Shown piece after piece: positions 50,855 to 59,179 of a DNA stretch of 64,000 nt. A program made the translations under genes and the position numbers. Source of the stretch: Chitinophagaceae bacterium (GTDB lineage: Bacteria; Bacteroidota; Bacteroidia; Chitinophagales; Chitinophagaceae); contig JAHBTK010000002.1 in assembly GCA_019638625.1 (NCBI GenBank), positions 744,001-808,000 on the forward strand, read 5' to 3'. Under the pieces are notes generated by a model. The model had not been told where the DNA came from and ran no database searches. It saw only the letters and a list, made by a program, of their open reading frames with translations. How positions within the stretch are numbered: position 1 is the first letter of the stretch; the number at the start of each line of letters is the position of its first letter.

Positions 50855-52369
50855 ATGCGCGTGATAAGAAAAAAAAGTGATTATTGGCTGACCTGCTTTT
50901 TCGTTCTCGTTACTGCCTCCCTGCTCACAAGCTGCAAAAGTAGTGCGCTGTACAGAGCCTCCGTAAAGTTTCCTGCAGAAGACCTGCAGGAAGACTACCG
51001 GGTAATGCGCAGGGTATTGGAGAAACAGCACCCGGCTCTTTACTGGTACACCCCGAAAGACAGTATGGACTACTTTTTCGACAGGTATTACGGGGCCATT
51101 ACAGATTCCATGACCCGCCAGCAGTTTGGCTACCGGGTGCTGGCGCCGCTCACCACCAAAATTCGTTGCGGACATACGAGCTTTAGCTTCCCTTCCCGTT
51201 ATAATAAAATCAACAAACGTGTTGCACAGCCATCTTTCCCTTTGTTTCTCAGGGTTTTACCGGGACTGGCATCGGACGTGGATACGATGGTGGTTTTGTC
51301 AAACCTCAACAAATCGGATACGGTCCTGAAAAGGGGCACCCTGGTTACCAATATCAATGGGCTCAGCGCCCGGCAACTGGTGGATACCGTGTCGCAATAC
51401 ATGCCGGTTGACGGTTATTCGACCGGTATCAATTATACACGCCTGAGTATTTCCTTTCCACGGTATCACCGGGATATTTTTGGATTGTTCAGTCAGTACC
51501 AGGTGGACTATATTGACAGTACGGGCGTTCACAAAACAGCCATGGTTCCATTATACATGCCGGCCGACAGTGCGAACGCCCGGCCGGTGAGGGAACAAAG
51601 CAGAAGCGCAAGGCCCCGCGATATGAAAGATCCCAACAAATCCCTGGAAATAGACAGTGCACATCATCTTGCGGTCATGAACATCCACAGTTTTGCCGGA
51701 AAAAACAGGCTGCGTTCTTTTTACAGGAAGAGCTTCAGGAAACTGCGAAAGGAAAATATCCCCAACCTGGTTATTGATTTACGGTCTAACGGAGGTGGAA
51801 GGGTGGATAATTATACCTCTCTGGCAAGGTACATAAAGCAGGAGCCTTTTAAAGTGGCCGATTCTGTGGTAGCAGTTACGAACTGGCTGGGAAATGAAAA
51901 GAAATATTATACCTCCGGACTGGTGAACTCCCTGATCCTGTTTTTTGTTTCGAGAAAGGAAAACGAACGGGAATACCATTTTCGTTACTGGGAAAGAAAA
52001 ACTTTTACCCCGAGGCGAAAGAATCATTATTCGGGAAAAGTCTATGTCCTGATCAGCGGACCTACTTTTTCCGCCTCTACTTTATTTGCCAATGCCGTAA
52101 AAGGGCAGGAAAATGTGCTGCTGGTGGGAGAAGAGGCCGGAGGCGGATGGCATGGTAACAGCGGCATACTGATACCGGATATTATTCTTCCCAATACGAA
52201 GATGAAAATAAGGATGCCGTTACACAGGATAGTCCAATATAAGCATGTTCCCAAAGACGGGCAGGGAGTGATGCCGGATATTTTTGTGCCCCCCACCCTG
52301 GAAAATGTGAGAAAAGGTATTGACGGGAAAATGATGAAAGTAATAGAATTGATCCAAAACGGCCCATAG
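50855..52369 (+). CDS. S41 family peptidase lipoprotein
   Basis: A tail-specific protease-like enzyme of 504 residues starting at the ATG 50855, with a lipoprotein signal (VTASLLTSC, Cys27). The catalytic Ser is probably in SGPTFSAST near residue 400, and RSNGGGRVDNY near residue 310 is a conserved S41 segment. A PDZ-like region is not obvious. Likely exported and bound to a membrane; target unknown. Stands alone between thiL and the tRNA-Ser. Confidence 0.8.
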   Translation: MRVIRKKSDYWLTCFFVLVTASLLTSCKSSALYRASVKFPAEDLQEDYRVMRRVLEKQHPALYWYTPKDSMDYFFDRYYGAITDSMTRQQFGYRVLAPLTTKIRCGHTSFSFPSRYNKINKRVAQPSFPLFLRVLPGLASDVDTMVVLSNLNKSDTVLKRGTLVTNINGLSARQLVDTVSQYMPVDGYSTGINYTRLSISFPRYHRDIFGLFSQYQVDYIDSTGVHKTAMVPLYMPADSANARPVREQSRSARPRDMKDPNKSLEIDSAHHLAVMNIHSFAGKNRLRSFYRKSFRKLRKENIPNLVIDLRSNGGGRVDNYTSLARYIKQEPFKVADSVVAVTNWLGNEKKYYTSGLVNSLILFFVSRKENEREYHFRYWERKTFTPRRKNHYSGKVYVLISGPTFSASTLFANAVKGQENVLLVGEEAGGGWHGNSGILIPDIILPNTKMKIRMPLHRIVQYKHVPKDGQGVMPDIFVPPTLENVRKGIDGKMMKVIELIQNGP

Positions 52370-52480
52370 GGATATTTTGCAAACGGTTTGTATTCCCCAT
52401 CCTCCAGCTCCGCAGAAGGGAGTTCATTACCCGTTCATAATCAGCCTGTTTCCGCGCTACAAATATAAGTTCAACAAGTT

Positions 52481-52511
52481 TTTGAGATTTAATGCTGTAA
52501 TACTACTTTTG
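52481..52511 (+). promoter_or_regulatory. Bacteroidota promoter of tRNA-Ser
   Basis: A TTTG (52481-52484) and a -7 box TACTTTTG (52504-52511) are separated by 19 bp, the ideal Bacteroidota -33/-7 arrangement. The tRNA begins 4 nt after the -7 box, which places the transcription start almost at the mature 5' end. Confidence 0.7.
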
Positions 52512-52515
52512 CCGC

Positions 52516-52600
52516 GGAGGGATGGCAGAGTGGTCGATTGCGGCGGTCTTGAAAACCGTTGACTGTCAAAGGTCCGGGGGTTCGAATCCCTCTCCCTCCG
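52516..52600 (+). tRNA. tRNA-Ser (TGA)
   Basis: An 85-nt type II tRNA. Acceptor stem GGAGGGA/TCCCTCC pairs perfectly, the anticodon loop CTTGAAA gives anticodon TGA, a long variable arm is present, and the T arm CGGGGGTTCGAATCCCT is canonical. CCA is not encoded. A promoter lies directly upstream and a terminator downstream. Confidence 0.97.
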
Positions 52601-52601
52601 C

Positions 52602-52723
52602 AAACCAGAACAATAGTGCTCCGCCAGGAGCATTTTTGTTTTCTGACACGTTGCAAGTTTGCTTGCAAAAGCGGGGAGGAAACAAAATTGGTAGCGCGAA
52701 GCGCGGCACTATTGTTTTGGTTT
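52602..52723. repeat. Inverted repeat downstream of tRNA-Ser
   Basis: Arms at 52602-52619 (AAACCAGAACAATAGTGC) and 52706-52723 are complementary over 18 bp with one mismatch. Between them lie the tRNA terminator, a TTGCAAG-TTTG-CTTGCAA palindrome at 52651-52668 and a GCGCGAAGCGC mini-hairpin at about 52694-52704. It may be a remnant or active small repeated element; no coding content. Confidence 0.55.
52617..52641 (+). terminator. Terminator of tRNA-Ser
   Basis: A 6-bp stem TGCTCC/GGAGCA with a 4-nt loop is followed by TTTTTGTTTT, 16 nt after the tRNA-Ser 3' end. Confidence 0.75.
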
Positions 52724-52976
52724 AAGCTCCTCCATCCAGGATCACCGGAGGTAATCCTTCTCTTCCACCAACCCCTTACATTTTTGTACCCGGGCTGTTC
52801 TTTCAACAGAGCAGGGCAACCCGGTCTGTTTTTCCATACACAAAAAGCGCTTGTTTTCCGCGGGAGCTTTTATATTTTTATTCCTGCATTTTATGAGAAG
52901 ATCCGGTCCGGATAAAAATCCGGTCCTATAAGAAAAACACTGATAAAAATGGCAACAGTAAATTAAATCTTTCGCT

Positions 52977-53342
52977 ATGGCATACGACAGGAACCTTGCA
53001 AGCCGTGTCAGAAAATACCTGGGTAATATTCCCGATATCAAAATAGAAGAAAAGACAATGTTCGGCGGATTAGCCTTTATGATCAACGGTAAAATGTGCA
53101 TTAATATAGCCGACGACCAGCTCATGTGCCGTTTTGACCCGGACCTGACACAGGAACTGTCTGAAAAGGCCGGCTTTCTGCCCATGGTAATGAAAGGCAG
53201 GGTGCTTAAGGGGTACTGCTATGTTGACCCGTCAGGGTTTAAGGGTAAAAAGGACTTTGAGTTTTGGGTGCATCTTTGTCTGGACTTTAATGACAAAGCA
53301 AAGCCATCCGGGAAAAGCAATAAAGGCAGCAAAAGGCAATGA
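52977..53342 (+). CDS. TfoX/Sxy family N-terminal domain protein
   Basis: A 121-residue protein of the TfoX/Sxy group. The conserved KTMFGGLAFMINGKMC near residue 26 and GYCYVDPSGFKG near residue 78 match the TfoX N-terminal domain. In gamma-proteobacteria TfoX regulates competence, but these single-domain proteins in Bacteroidota have unproven roles. The C-terminus is Lys-rich. The 275 bp after it (53343-53617) hold no convincing gene. Confidence 0.8.
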   Translation: MAYDRNLASRVRKYLGNIPDIKIEEKTMFGGLAFMINGKMCINIADDQLMCRFDPDLTQELSEKAGFLPMVMKGRVLKGYCYVDPSGFKGKKDFEFWVHLCLDFNDKAKPSGKSNKGSKRQ

Positions 53343-53617
53343 ACTGTTTTATACAGTGCGTTCCCTGGCTTTTTACAATCTTCCCGGAAACAGGACAACA
53401 GGATGGTGTAACGGCAAATCATATAAGGACAGGATAAGCAATTCCTTTAAGACAGCCTGTACACAGCAGGATTCCCGAAAGAGCAAGGGGCAGCTACCAC
53501 CACAATATGGGCTGCCATTGTACAAAACCATATGTAATACAACCTAAATTAAAAGTATAAAAACAGTTGTACGGATTAAATAAGTTAACAAAGCAGACCC
53601 GTAAACAGAAAGACATA

Positions 53618-54454
53618 ATGAACACAAGTATTGATAACAATTATTCAAGGCTCAGGGCGCTGCTATTCTTTTTGCCCGTATTTTTATTAACCACAATTGC
53701 CCTGTTATTGTACAGTCGGGATGCTTTTTGTGTTAATGAATATATACAAATCCAAAAAAGCAGCTTCCTTTATATTAACCACAGCCTGGGACAATATCCC
53801 AATCTCCAATTTAATCTTACCCAAATAGGAGATTGTATGATCTTTTTGTCGTTCTTAGGCATTCTCATTGTGTATGCCCCGAAGATCTGGGAGTCTTTGA
53901 TCGCAGGTTTGCTGGTCTCGTTTCTGCTTACCGTGCCATTAAAAAAAATATTTGCCATCCCAAGACCCGCAGCCGTGTTTGATAATAATAGTTTTGTGAT
54001 CATCGGAAAAAAGCTGTCCGGATTCAACAGTTTCCCTTCAGGGCACTCGATTACTGTTTTTACGGTGCTTACAGTGCTGCTGTTTGCATTTATGCCCCAA
54101 AAGTTGAAATATAAGATTATATGGTCTCTTTTCGTAGTTATTACAGGGTTGATACTTGCGTTTTCGAGAGTAGGCGTAGGAGCACATTATCCGATTGATG
54201 TTATAGCAGGTTCTATTATCGGGTATATTTCGGGGCTTGCGGGTGTTTTTATCAGCCGGGAATACAAAATCTGGGCCTGGGTTAACAATAAAAAATACTA
54301 CCCGTTTTTTATTGTATTGTTCCTGATTTGCTGTATTATATTATTCTACAGAATGATTAATGAAAATTTGACAGTGTTTTACCTGTCATTTATTAGCTTA
54401 GTTATTTCGCTGTATAAAATTATTGACGTTTATGCTAAAAAGGTTAAAAAATAA
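53618..54454 (+). CDS. PAP2 family phosphatase (lipid phosphatase-like)
   Basis: A 278-residue integral membrane phosphatase with about six helices. The three-part PAP2 signature is complete: KKIFAIPRP near residue 108, FPSGHS near residue 139 and SRVGVGAHYPID near residue 182. It overlaps the downstream phosphoethanolamine transferase gene by about 23 bp, so the two are coupled. The genetic context (EptA-like and LmtA-like genes) suggests a lipid A or undecaprenyl phosphatase (LpxE/LpxF- or PgpB-like). Base composition is clearly more AT-rich than the neighbours, suggesting transfer. Confidence 0.8.
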   Translation: MNTSIDNNYSRLRALLFFLPVFLLTTIALLLYSRDAFCVNEYIQIQKSSFLYINHSLGQYPNLQFNLTQIGDCMIFLSFLGILIVYAPKIWESLIAGLLVSFLLTVPLKKIFAIPRPAAVFDNNSFVIIGKKLSGFNSFPSGHSITVFTVLTVLLFAFMPQKLKYKIIWSLFVVITGLILAFSRVGVGAHYPIDVIAGSIIGYISGLAGVFISREYKIWAWVNNKKYYPFFIVLFLICCIILFYRMINENLTVFYLSFISLVISLYKIIDVYAKKVKK

Positions 54455-55961
54455 CTTACAAATAACCCATTTTGTTTTATTAATGAGTTTCCTGAATCTT
54501 TTATTCTTTCATTTCCCCTTTTACAGATTTGTCCTTAAAAACCTGGATTATAAAAGCCTGAGCGGCATTATTGCAATTGTAAGCTTAATTATTTTAATGC
54601 TGGTTGTAAATGCTTTTGTCTTTTACCTGATATTTTTTCTTTCCCGTTTTGTCGGAAAATTTTTACTGGTCTTATTTTTTATCCTCAATGCAATTGCCGT
54701 TTACTTTATTCATACTTACAATGTCATAATAGATGAAAGTATGATTGGCAATGTGATCAATACCAATTATGAAGAGGCCAGTAGTTTCTTTTCAATTAAA
54801 ATGATTGTATACATAATCCTGCTGGGTGTTATTCCCGGCATTTACATCATTAAAGTGAAAATAATAAATGTAACATTGAAGAGGTTTTTGATCACTGCTT
54901 CCCTTACCTTATTGTTTATCGCCATACTGGCATTTGCTAATGCGAGCCATTGGCTATGGATTGATAAAAATTCAAAGCAACTGGGCGGGCTTGCAATGCC
55001 CTGGTCTTATTCGGTAAATACTTCGCTTTTTTATATTCATGAACACCAAAAAAATAAAAAAGAAATCTTATTACCCAATGCTACCATAAAAGATAATGAG
55101 AAATCGGTTGTTGTCCTGGTCATAGGAGAATCTGCAAGAAGGCAAAATTTTTCTTTGTACGGCTACGGAAAAAACACGAATCCATTGCTTTCCCAAACAC
55201 AGAATGTATTTCATTTTGATGCCACTTCCTGCGCTACATACACCACCGCTGGCGTAAAATGTATTTTAGAGCATACCAATACCGGTGATTTATATGAGAT
55301 CTTACCCAATTATTTATTTAGAAATAATGTGGAAGTTATTTGGAAAACCACAAACTGGGGAGAGCCTCCGGTTCATATTGAAAATTATCAGAACAAAGAG
55401 GCTTTAATGCTAAACTGCAACGGTGAAGGGTGCAATTACGACGAGGTTCTTTTGAACGGGCTACAAGAGCAAATATTGGCCAGTAAAAAAAATAAAATAT
55501 TGATAATATTACACACAAGCACCAGTCACGGGCCTACGTATAGCAAGAAATATCCACCTCAATTTGAGACTTTTAAACCGGTTTGTAATAGTGTTGAACT
55601 GGGAAATTGTTCTCAAAAAGAACTGATCAATGCATATGACAACACTATTGTTTATACTGACTATATCTTGCACAATGTAATTGAAAATTTAAAACAATTA
55701 AAAGAGCACAACAGCGCCATGCTTTTTGTTTCAGACCATGGAGAGTCTTTAGGGGAAAAAAATCTGTATATGCATGGATTACCTTTAAGTATTGCTCCCA
55801 AAGAACAATATGAAGTTCCTTTTATAGTTTGGTTATCCGATGGTTCAAAGCAACTCAAGCCTAAAAAAATATTGTCTCAAAACCATGTCTTTCATAGTGT
55901 TTTAAATTTTTTAAGCATACAAAGCCCTGTTTATGATGAAGAAATGAACATTTTTGAATAA
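54432..55961 (+). CDS. Phosphoethanolamine transferase (EptA-like)
   Basis: A 509-residue inner-membrane enzyme with five N-terminal helices (about residues 1-170) and a periplasmic sulfatase-fold domain. VLVIGESARRQNFSLYG near residue 228 (metal-binding Glu), CATYTTAGVKC near residue 268 with the candidate Thr nucleophile, HTSTSHGPTY near residue 360 and VSDHGESLGE near residue 435 follow the EptA/lipid A phosphoethanolamine transferase pattern. It should add phosphoethanolamine to lipid A phosphate, which typically gives polymyxin resistance. The start at 54432 overlaps the PAP2 gene; AT-rich like it. Confidence 0.85.
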   Translation: MLKRLKNNLQITHFVLLMSFLNLLFFHFPFYRFVLKNLDYKSLSGIIAIVSLIILMLVVNAFVFYLIFFLSRFVGKFLLVLFFILNAIAVYFIHTYNVIIDESMIGNVINTNYEEASSFFSIKMIVYIILLGVIPGIYIIKVKIINVTLKRFLITASLTLLFIAILAFANASHWLWIDKNSKQLGGLAMPWSYSVNTSLFYIHEHQKNKKEILLPNATIKDNEKSVVVLVIGESARRQNFSLYGYGKNTNPLLSQTQNVFHFDATSCATYTTAGVKCILEHTNTGDLYEILPNYLFRNNVEVIWKTTNWGEPPVHIENYQNKEALMLNCNGEGCNYDEVLLNGLQEQILASKKNKILIILHTSTSHGPTYSKKYPPQFETFKPVCNSVELGNCSQKELINAYDNTIVYTDYILHNVIENLKQLKEHNSAMLFVSDHGESLGEKNLYMHGLPLSIAPKEQYEVPFIVWLSDGSKQLKPKKILSQNHVFHSVLNFLSIQSPVYDEEMNIFE

Positions 55962-56145
55962 TGGGCTACATGCAGAGCCAGACAGTATTTTACGGGTTGC
56001 TTATTCCAAAGAAATTTCAAAAATAAAAACAGGCATAGGGATGTGGAGTTTGCGTACCTGGCTATTCTGTTGCTATCAGTGCCTGTTGTTCCTTTCCGCC
56101 GGAGCAGATCACTCACCTGTACTGTAACAATACTATCACGCTTCG

Positions 56146-56218
56146 GTTGTTGGTGAAAACACCCAACAACGGCGCTGCTGCCGGAACACCAACAACTGAA
56201 AAAATTTGTTTATTTTTG
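56146..56218 (+). promoter_or_regulatory. Promoter with repeated CACCAACAAC sites before the LmtA-like gene
   Basis: CACCAACAAC occurs in reverse at 56146-56155, as CACCCAACAAC at 56160-56170 and as CACCAACAAC at 56187-56196. The -7 box TATTTTTG lies at 56211-56218, 17 nt before the ATG at 56236, so the last copy covers the -33 position. The first two form an inverted pair. The pattern suggests a transcription factor site; the factor is unknown. Confidence 0.5.
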
Positions 56219-56235
56219 ATATAAATTAATCACGT

Positions 56236-56994
56236 ATGGCACTTCAGGAAGAATTGGAACAACAGGGGAACTGGCTTTTTAAATACAGGAGCTTTCTGCC
56301 GTTGGTTATTTTGCTGATAGGCACTGTTGTGCATCTGCGAACCGAACTGTATCCCGAAACCTTTTTTTTAGAAGAAACACCTTACGAGATATACTATGAA
56401 AGAGTCTGCCTTTTTATATGCCTTTTGGGGCTGGCTATCAGGGTATATACAGTGGGATATACACCCGCAAATACTTCCGGCAGAAATACAACGGGGCAAT
56501 TGGCCGACAGTCTTAATACTACCGGCATCTATTCCCTTGTTCGCCATCCTTTATATTTTGGGAACTTTTTTATGTGGCTGGGAGTGGCATTGCTGACCGG
56601 TAATTTCTGGTTTGTGACGGCATTCAGTCTTTTTTACTGGATCTATTATGAGAGAATAATGTTTGCGGAAGAACAGTTCCTGAGGAATAAATTCGGGAGC
56701 ACTTATCTGCAATGGGCTGAAAAAGTGCCGGCATTTATTCCCGCCTTCAATTTAAAAAAATTCATCCCGCCGCGTCTTCATTTTAGCTGGAAAAAAGTAT
56801 TAAAAAAAGAGAAGAACGGGTTAGCGGCCGTTTTTCTGATTTTCGCTTTTTTTAATATAACCGGGGAACTGGTAGAAGGTGAAAGGCAGTTTGATTATAT
56901 GATTTTGATTTTGTGCATGCTGACCGGGCTTTTGTACATCATCTTAAAATACCTGAAGACCTATACAAATATCCTGAACGAAGCCGGCAGGTAA
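56236..56994 (+). CDS. ICMT-family methyltransferase, LmtA-like (lipid A phosphate methyltransferase candidate)
   Basis: A 252-residue membrane protein with about six helices (N-terminal FLPLVILLIGTVVHL). The C-terminal conserved motif LVRHPLYFGNFFMWLG near residue 98 with RNKFGSTYLQWAEKVPAFIP near residue 153 is the isoprenylcysteine carboxyl methyltransferase/PEMT fold. It resembles LmtA of Leptospira, which methylates lipid A 1-phosphate, and Bacteroidota homologues are named accordingly. Neighbouring PAP2 and EptA-like genes support a lipid A role. Not as AT-rich as those two genes. Confidence 0.75.
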   Translation: MALQEELEQQGNWLFKYRSFLPLVILLIGTVVHLRTELYPETFFLEETPYEIYYERVCLFICLLGLAIRVYTVGYTPANTSGRNTTGQLADSLNTTGIYSLVRHPLYFGNFFMWLGVALLTGNFWFVTAFSLFYWIYYERIMFAEEQFLRNKFGSTYLQWAEKVPAFIPAFNLKKFIPPRLHFSWKKVLKKEKNGLAAVFLIFAFFNITGELVEGERQFDYMILILCMLTGLLYIILKYLKTYTNILNEAGR

Positions 56995-57079
56995 ATGCGT
57001 TTGGAAGAAACAGAAAAGACCCCGGCCGAGTAAAGAACAGTATCCGCAACCCAGGACCGGCTTTCGGGGAAAGCTTTTC

Positions 57080-57259
57080 TTATCGTCTTTTATTGATCCT
57101 GCCTTTAAATTTACTTACGCCATCCATGAATGCTTCCAATACAATTCTTCCCGGGGGAAGATGAGTAAGGTCGTAATTAAATACCGCATTCCTGATATCC
57201 CTGTATTCATGCCTTTGCCATTGTTTCAGCGGTGATATTTTTAAAAGAAACCATATCCC
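57080..57259 (-). pseudogene. Unrecognised gene remnant (C-terminal fragment)
   Basis: A 59-residue open frame without a start, closed at both ends by stops, reading ISPLKQWQRHEYRDIRNAVF then NYDLTHLPPGRIVLEAFMDG and ending FKGRINKRR. The composition is protein-like, but I do not recognise the family. It runs opposite to, and overlaps slightly with, the EamA fragment at 57196, so a rearrangement joined the two. Confidence 0.35.
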
Positions 57260-57411
57260 TTAAAGAAATAGTAGGCGTAGGACTGATCATTGCAGGCGCG
57301 ATAGTGCTGGTAGTAAAACAATTGGAGGCTCCGTCCGTAATGATCTCCGGCATTAAGCTGCGACAAGTTCAGCCTGTGATTTGTGAAAGAGGGAATAATT
57401 TTCGACAATAA
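57196..57411 (+). pseudogene. Remnant of an EamA/DMT transporter C-terminus
   Basis: An open frame with no start after an in-frame stop, reading AFAIVSAVIFLKETISLKEI then VGVGLIIAGAIVLVVKQ. This is the end of an EamA-type drug/metabolite transporter and is similar to the intact 138-aa transporter at 63183 (VIFLKEALTLK...GAGLIIIGTIIL). The N-terminal helices are missing, so the gene is broken. Confidence 0.55.
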
Positions 57412-57462
57412 ATTGTCGAAAATGAATATATTTCGACAAAAATTATATATTTGTCGAAATAT
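57398..57462 (+). promoter_or_regulatory. Two TTTCGACAA palindromes over the promoter of the degenerate Fic gene
   Basis: First palindrome, 57398-57423: perfect 26-bp inverted repeat with TTTCGACAAT and ATTGTCGAAA arms. Second, 57428-57462: arms TTTCGACAAA (57431-57440) and TTTGTCGAAA (57450-57459) with a 9-bp spacer. The -7 box TATATTTG (57446-57453) lies inside the second. Four half-sites in total, ending 12 nt before the ATG at 57474, so a protein bound here would block transcription. Confidence 0.65.
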
Positions 57463-57473
57463 TGGTTTCAGAG

Positions 57474-58868
57474 ATGCCAACCGAATACCAGAAGAAAATA
57501 GCCAGGGAACTGGACGCCATAAAAATGGTATTGCAGCAATTTCCCGGGGGCGCCCGCGCCGAAGATATCATCGGGTCGGGGCCGGATATAACGCTGCGTA
57601 CCCTTCAGAGAAGGCTTGAAACACTGATAGAAGCGCAGCAGGTGAGGCGAACCGGTGCAAGGCGCCTGGCAAGATATCACCTGACAGGTACCCAAAATAT
57701 GTTACACGAGGGAGTTGTACCGTATGTAGAGCATGCGCCGCCCATTCCCCTTTCAAACGAAAGCAAAGAGATACTGGCTATATTAGCCAGACCTTTTAAC
57801 AGGCGGGTACCGGTTGGTTACAACAGGGCATTTGCAGACCGGTATCGTCCTAATAAAGATTTTTACCTGCGTAAGACAGAGAGAGATCAACTGGCGAATC
57901 TGACGACAGCAACAGGTGTTGCGCAACAACCCGCCGGCACTTATGCGAGGCGTATATTACAAAGGCTGCTGATAGACCTGTCCTGGAATTCCAGCCGGCT
58001 GGAAGGGAATACTTATTCGTTGCTGGACACAGAACGATTATTATCCCACGGGGAAGCCGCTGCCGGGAAGTCGGCCGCTGAAGCACAGATGATCCTTAAT
58101 CACAAAGAAGCAATAGAGTTTATGATGTCTGACGATAATGAAATAGGCTTCAATTGTTATTCCATTCAAAACTTACATGCGCTTCTTTCCAACAACCTGT
58201 TACCGGATCCTGCGGCGCCGGGCAGGCTTCGCTCCTATGCGGTGGGCATACAAAAATCGGTCTATACGCCAACGGCTATTCCGCAGTTAATAGAAGAAAT
58301 GTTTATGCAGGTACTGGAGAAAGCGGCTGCCATCAAAAACCCGCACGAACAGGCCTTCTTCATGATGGTTCAACTTCCCTATTTACAGCCTTTTGAAGAT
58401 GTAAACAAACGGGTTTCAAGGCTGGCAGCCAATATTCCGTTAAATAAGCACAACCTAGTTCCCATTTCCTTTGTTGGTGTACCAAATGACCTGTACCTGC
58501 AGGGACTGCTGGGTGTATATGAGTTAAACAGGATTGATTTATTAAAAGATGTTTTCATGTGGGCCTGCCGGCAATCCGCAGACAGGTATGCACAGGTGCG
58601 TCAAACCATCAGTGAGCCGGATCCGTTCCGGATGAAATACCGCGACCTGATGCAAAAGCTGGTCAGCGAAATAGTTGTGCAGGGGCTTTCTACAACCGAA
58701 GCAGCGTCTCTTATCCAGGCAAGGGCTTCGATCGTATCGCCCACAGACGCCCCCCGGTTCGTTGAACTGGTGGAAACGGAATTATTAAGTCTTCATGAAG
58801 GAAATTTTGCCAGGTACCGGGTAAGTCCGTCGGCATTCAACCGTTGGAAACAGGCATGGTCAAAATAG
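57474..58868 (+). CDS. Fic family protein with N-terminal winged helix and degenerate catalytic motif
   Basis: A 464-residue protein from the ATG at 57474. The N-terminal region (residues about 10-65, ARELDAIKMVLQQFPGGARA and LQRRLETLIEAQQVRR) looks like a winged helix. A Fic domain follows (about 150-330) with an inhibitory-type motif NSSRLEGN near residue 170, which fits [ST]xxxE[GN]. However, the active-site motif, HPFxDGNGR in active Fic proteins, reads QPFEDVNKR near residue 305: the catalytic His is Gln, and the Gly residues of the anion-binding nest are replaced. It is therefore probably not an AMP transferase. Two palindromic operators overlap its promoter, so it may act mainly as a DNA-binding regulator that senses nucleotides or a partner. 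Confidence 0.75.
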   Translation: MPTEYQKKIARELDAIKMVLQQFPGGARAEDIIGSGPDITLRTLQRRLETLIEAQQVRRTGARRLARYHLTGTQNMLHEGVVPYVEHAPPIPLSNESKEILAILARPFNRRVPVGYNRAFADRYRPNKDFYLRKTERDQLANLTTATGVAQQPAGTYARRILQRLLIDLSWNSSRLEGNTYSLLDTERLLSHGEAAAGKSAAEAQMILNHKEAIEFMMSDDNEIGFNCYSIQNLHALLSNNLLPDPAAPGRLRSYAVGIQKSVYTPTAIPQLIEEMFMQVLEKAAAIKNPHEQAFFMMVQLPYLQPFEDVNKRVSRLAANIPLNKHNLVPISFVGVPNDLYLQGLLGVYELNRIDLLKDVFMWACRQSADRYAQVRQTISEPDPFRMKYRDLMQKLVSEIVVQGLSTTEAASLIQARASIVSPTDAPRFVELVETELLSLHEGNFARYRVSPSAFNRWKQAWSK

Positions 58869-58933
58869 CTTTTAAAAGGGTTGCCGGGTCAAAACTGTAT
58901 TCCCGAAAACTTAGCGGTATCCCTTACAGGGCC

Positions 58934-59179
58934 TTACAGAGACTCCAGGAATTTTACCAGGGCATTTCTTTCGGAAGCAGTCACAGCCTTTACTTTATTC
59001 TTTGCTGTGAGCGCTTCTCCATATCCCGATATAACAGTAGCCTGCTCTCTGGTAATAAGACCGGCCTGAAGCGAGTCTTCAGAAGTTAAAACCTGGGGGT
59101 GGGTAATAAAAAAAGTGAAAGAAAAAGCTATCGTTGCCAACGCACGGTAAAAAGCCTTCACAGGTATCCTATTGATCAT
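58934..59179 (-). CDS. Small protein with a di-heme oxidoreductase-like C-terminus (possible remnant)
   Basis: An 81-residue frame with an ATG and a signal-like N-terminus (ATIAFSFTFFITHP). The C-terminus GYGEALTAKNKVKAVTASERNALVKFLESL (position 52-81) resembles the end of the DUF1111 di-heme oxidoreductase family (typical ...LVKFLESL). No heme-binding CxxCH is present, so it is most likely an internally deleted remnant rather than a working enzyme. The order signal-then-tail suggests one large deletion. Confidence 0.35.
   Translation of the reverse strand: MINRIPVKAFYRALATIAFSFTFFITHPQVLTSEDSLQAGLITREQATVISGYGEALTAKNKVKAVTASERNALVKFLESL

Noticed and set aside
52489..52806. 105-aa minus-strand frame across tRNA-Ser
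   Set aside because: It is the antisense of a confirmed tRNA and its terminator, an artefact often mis-annotated as protein.
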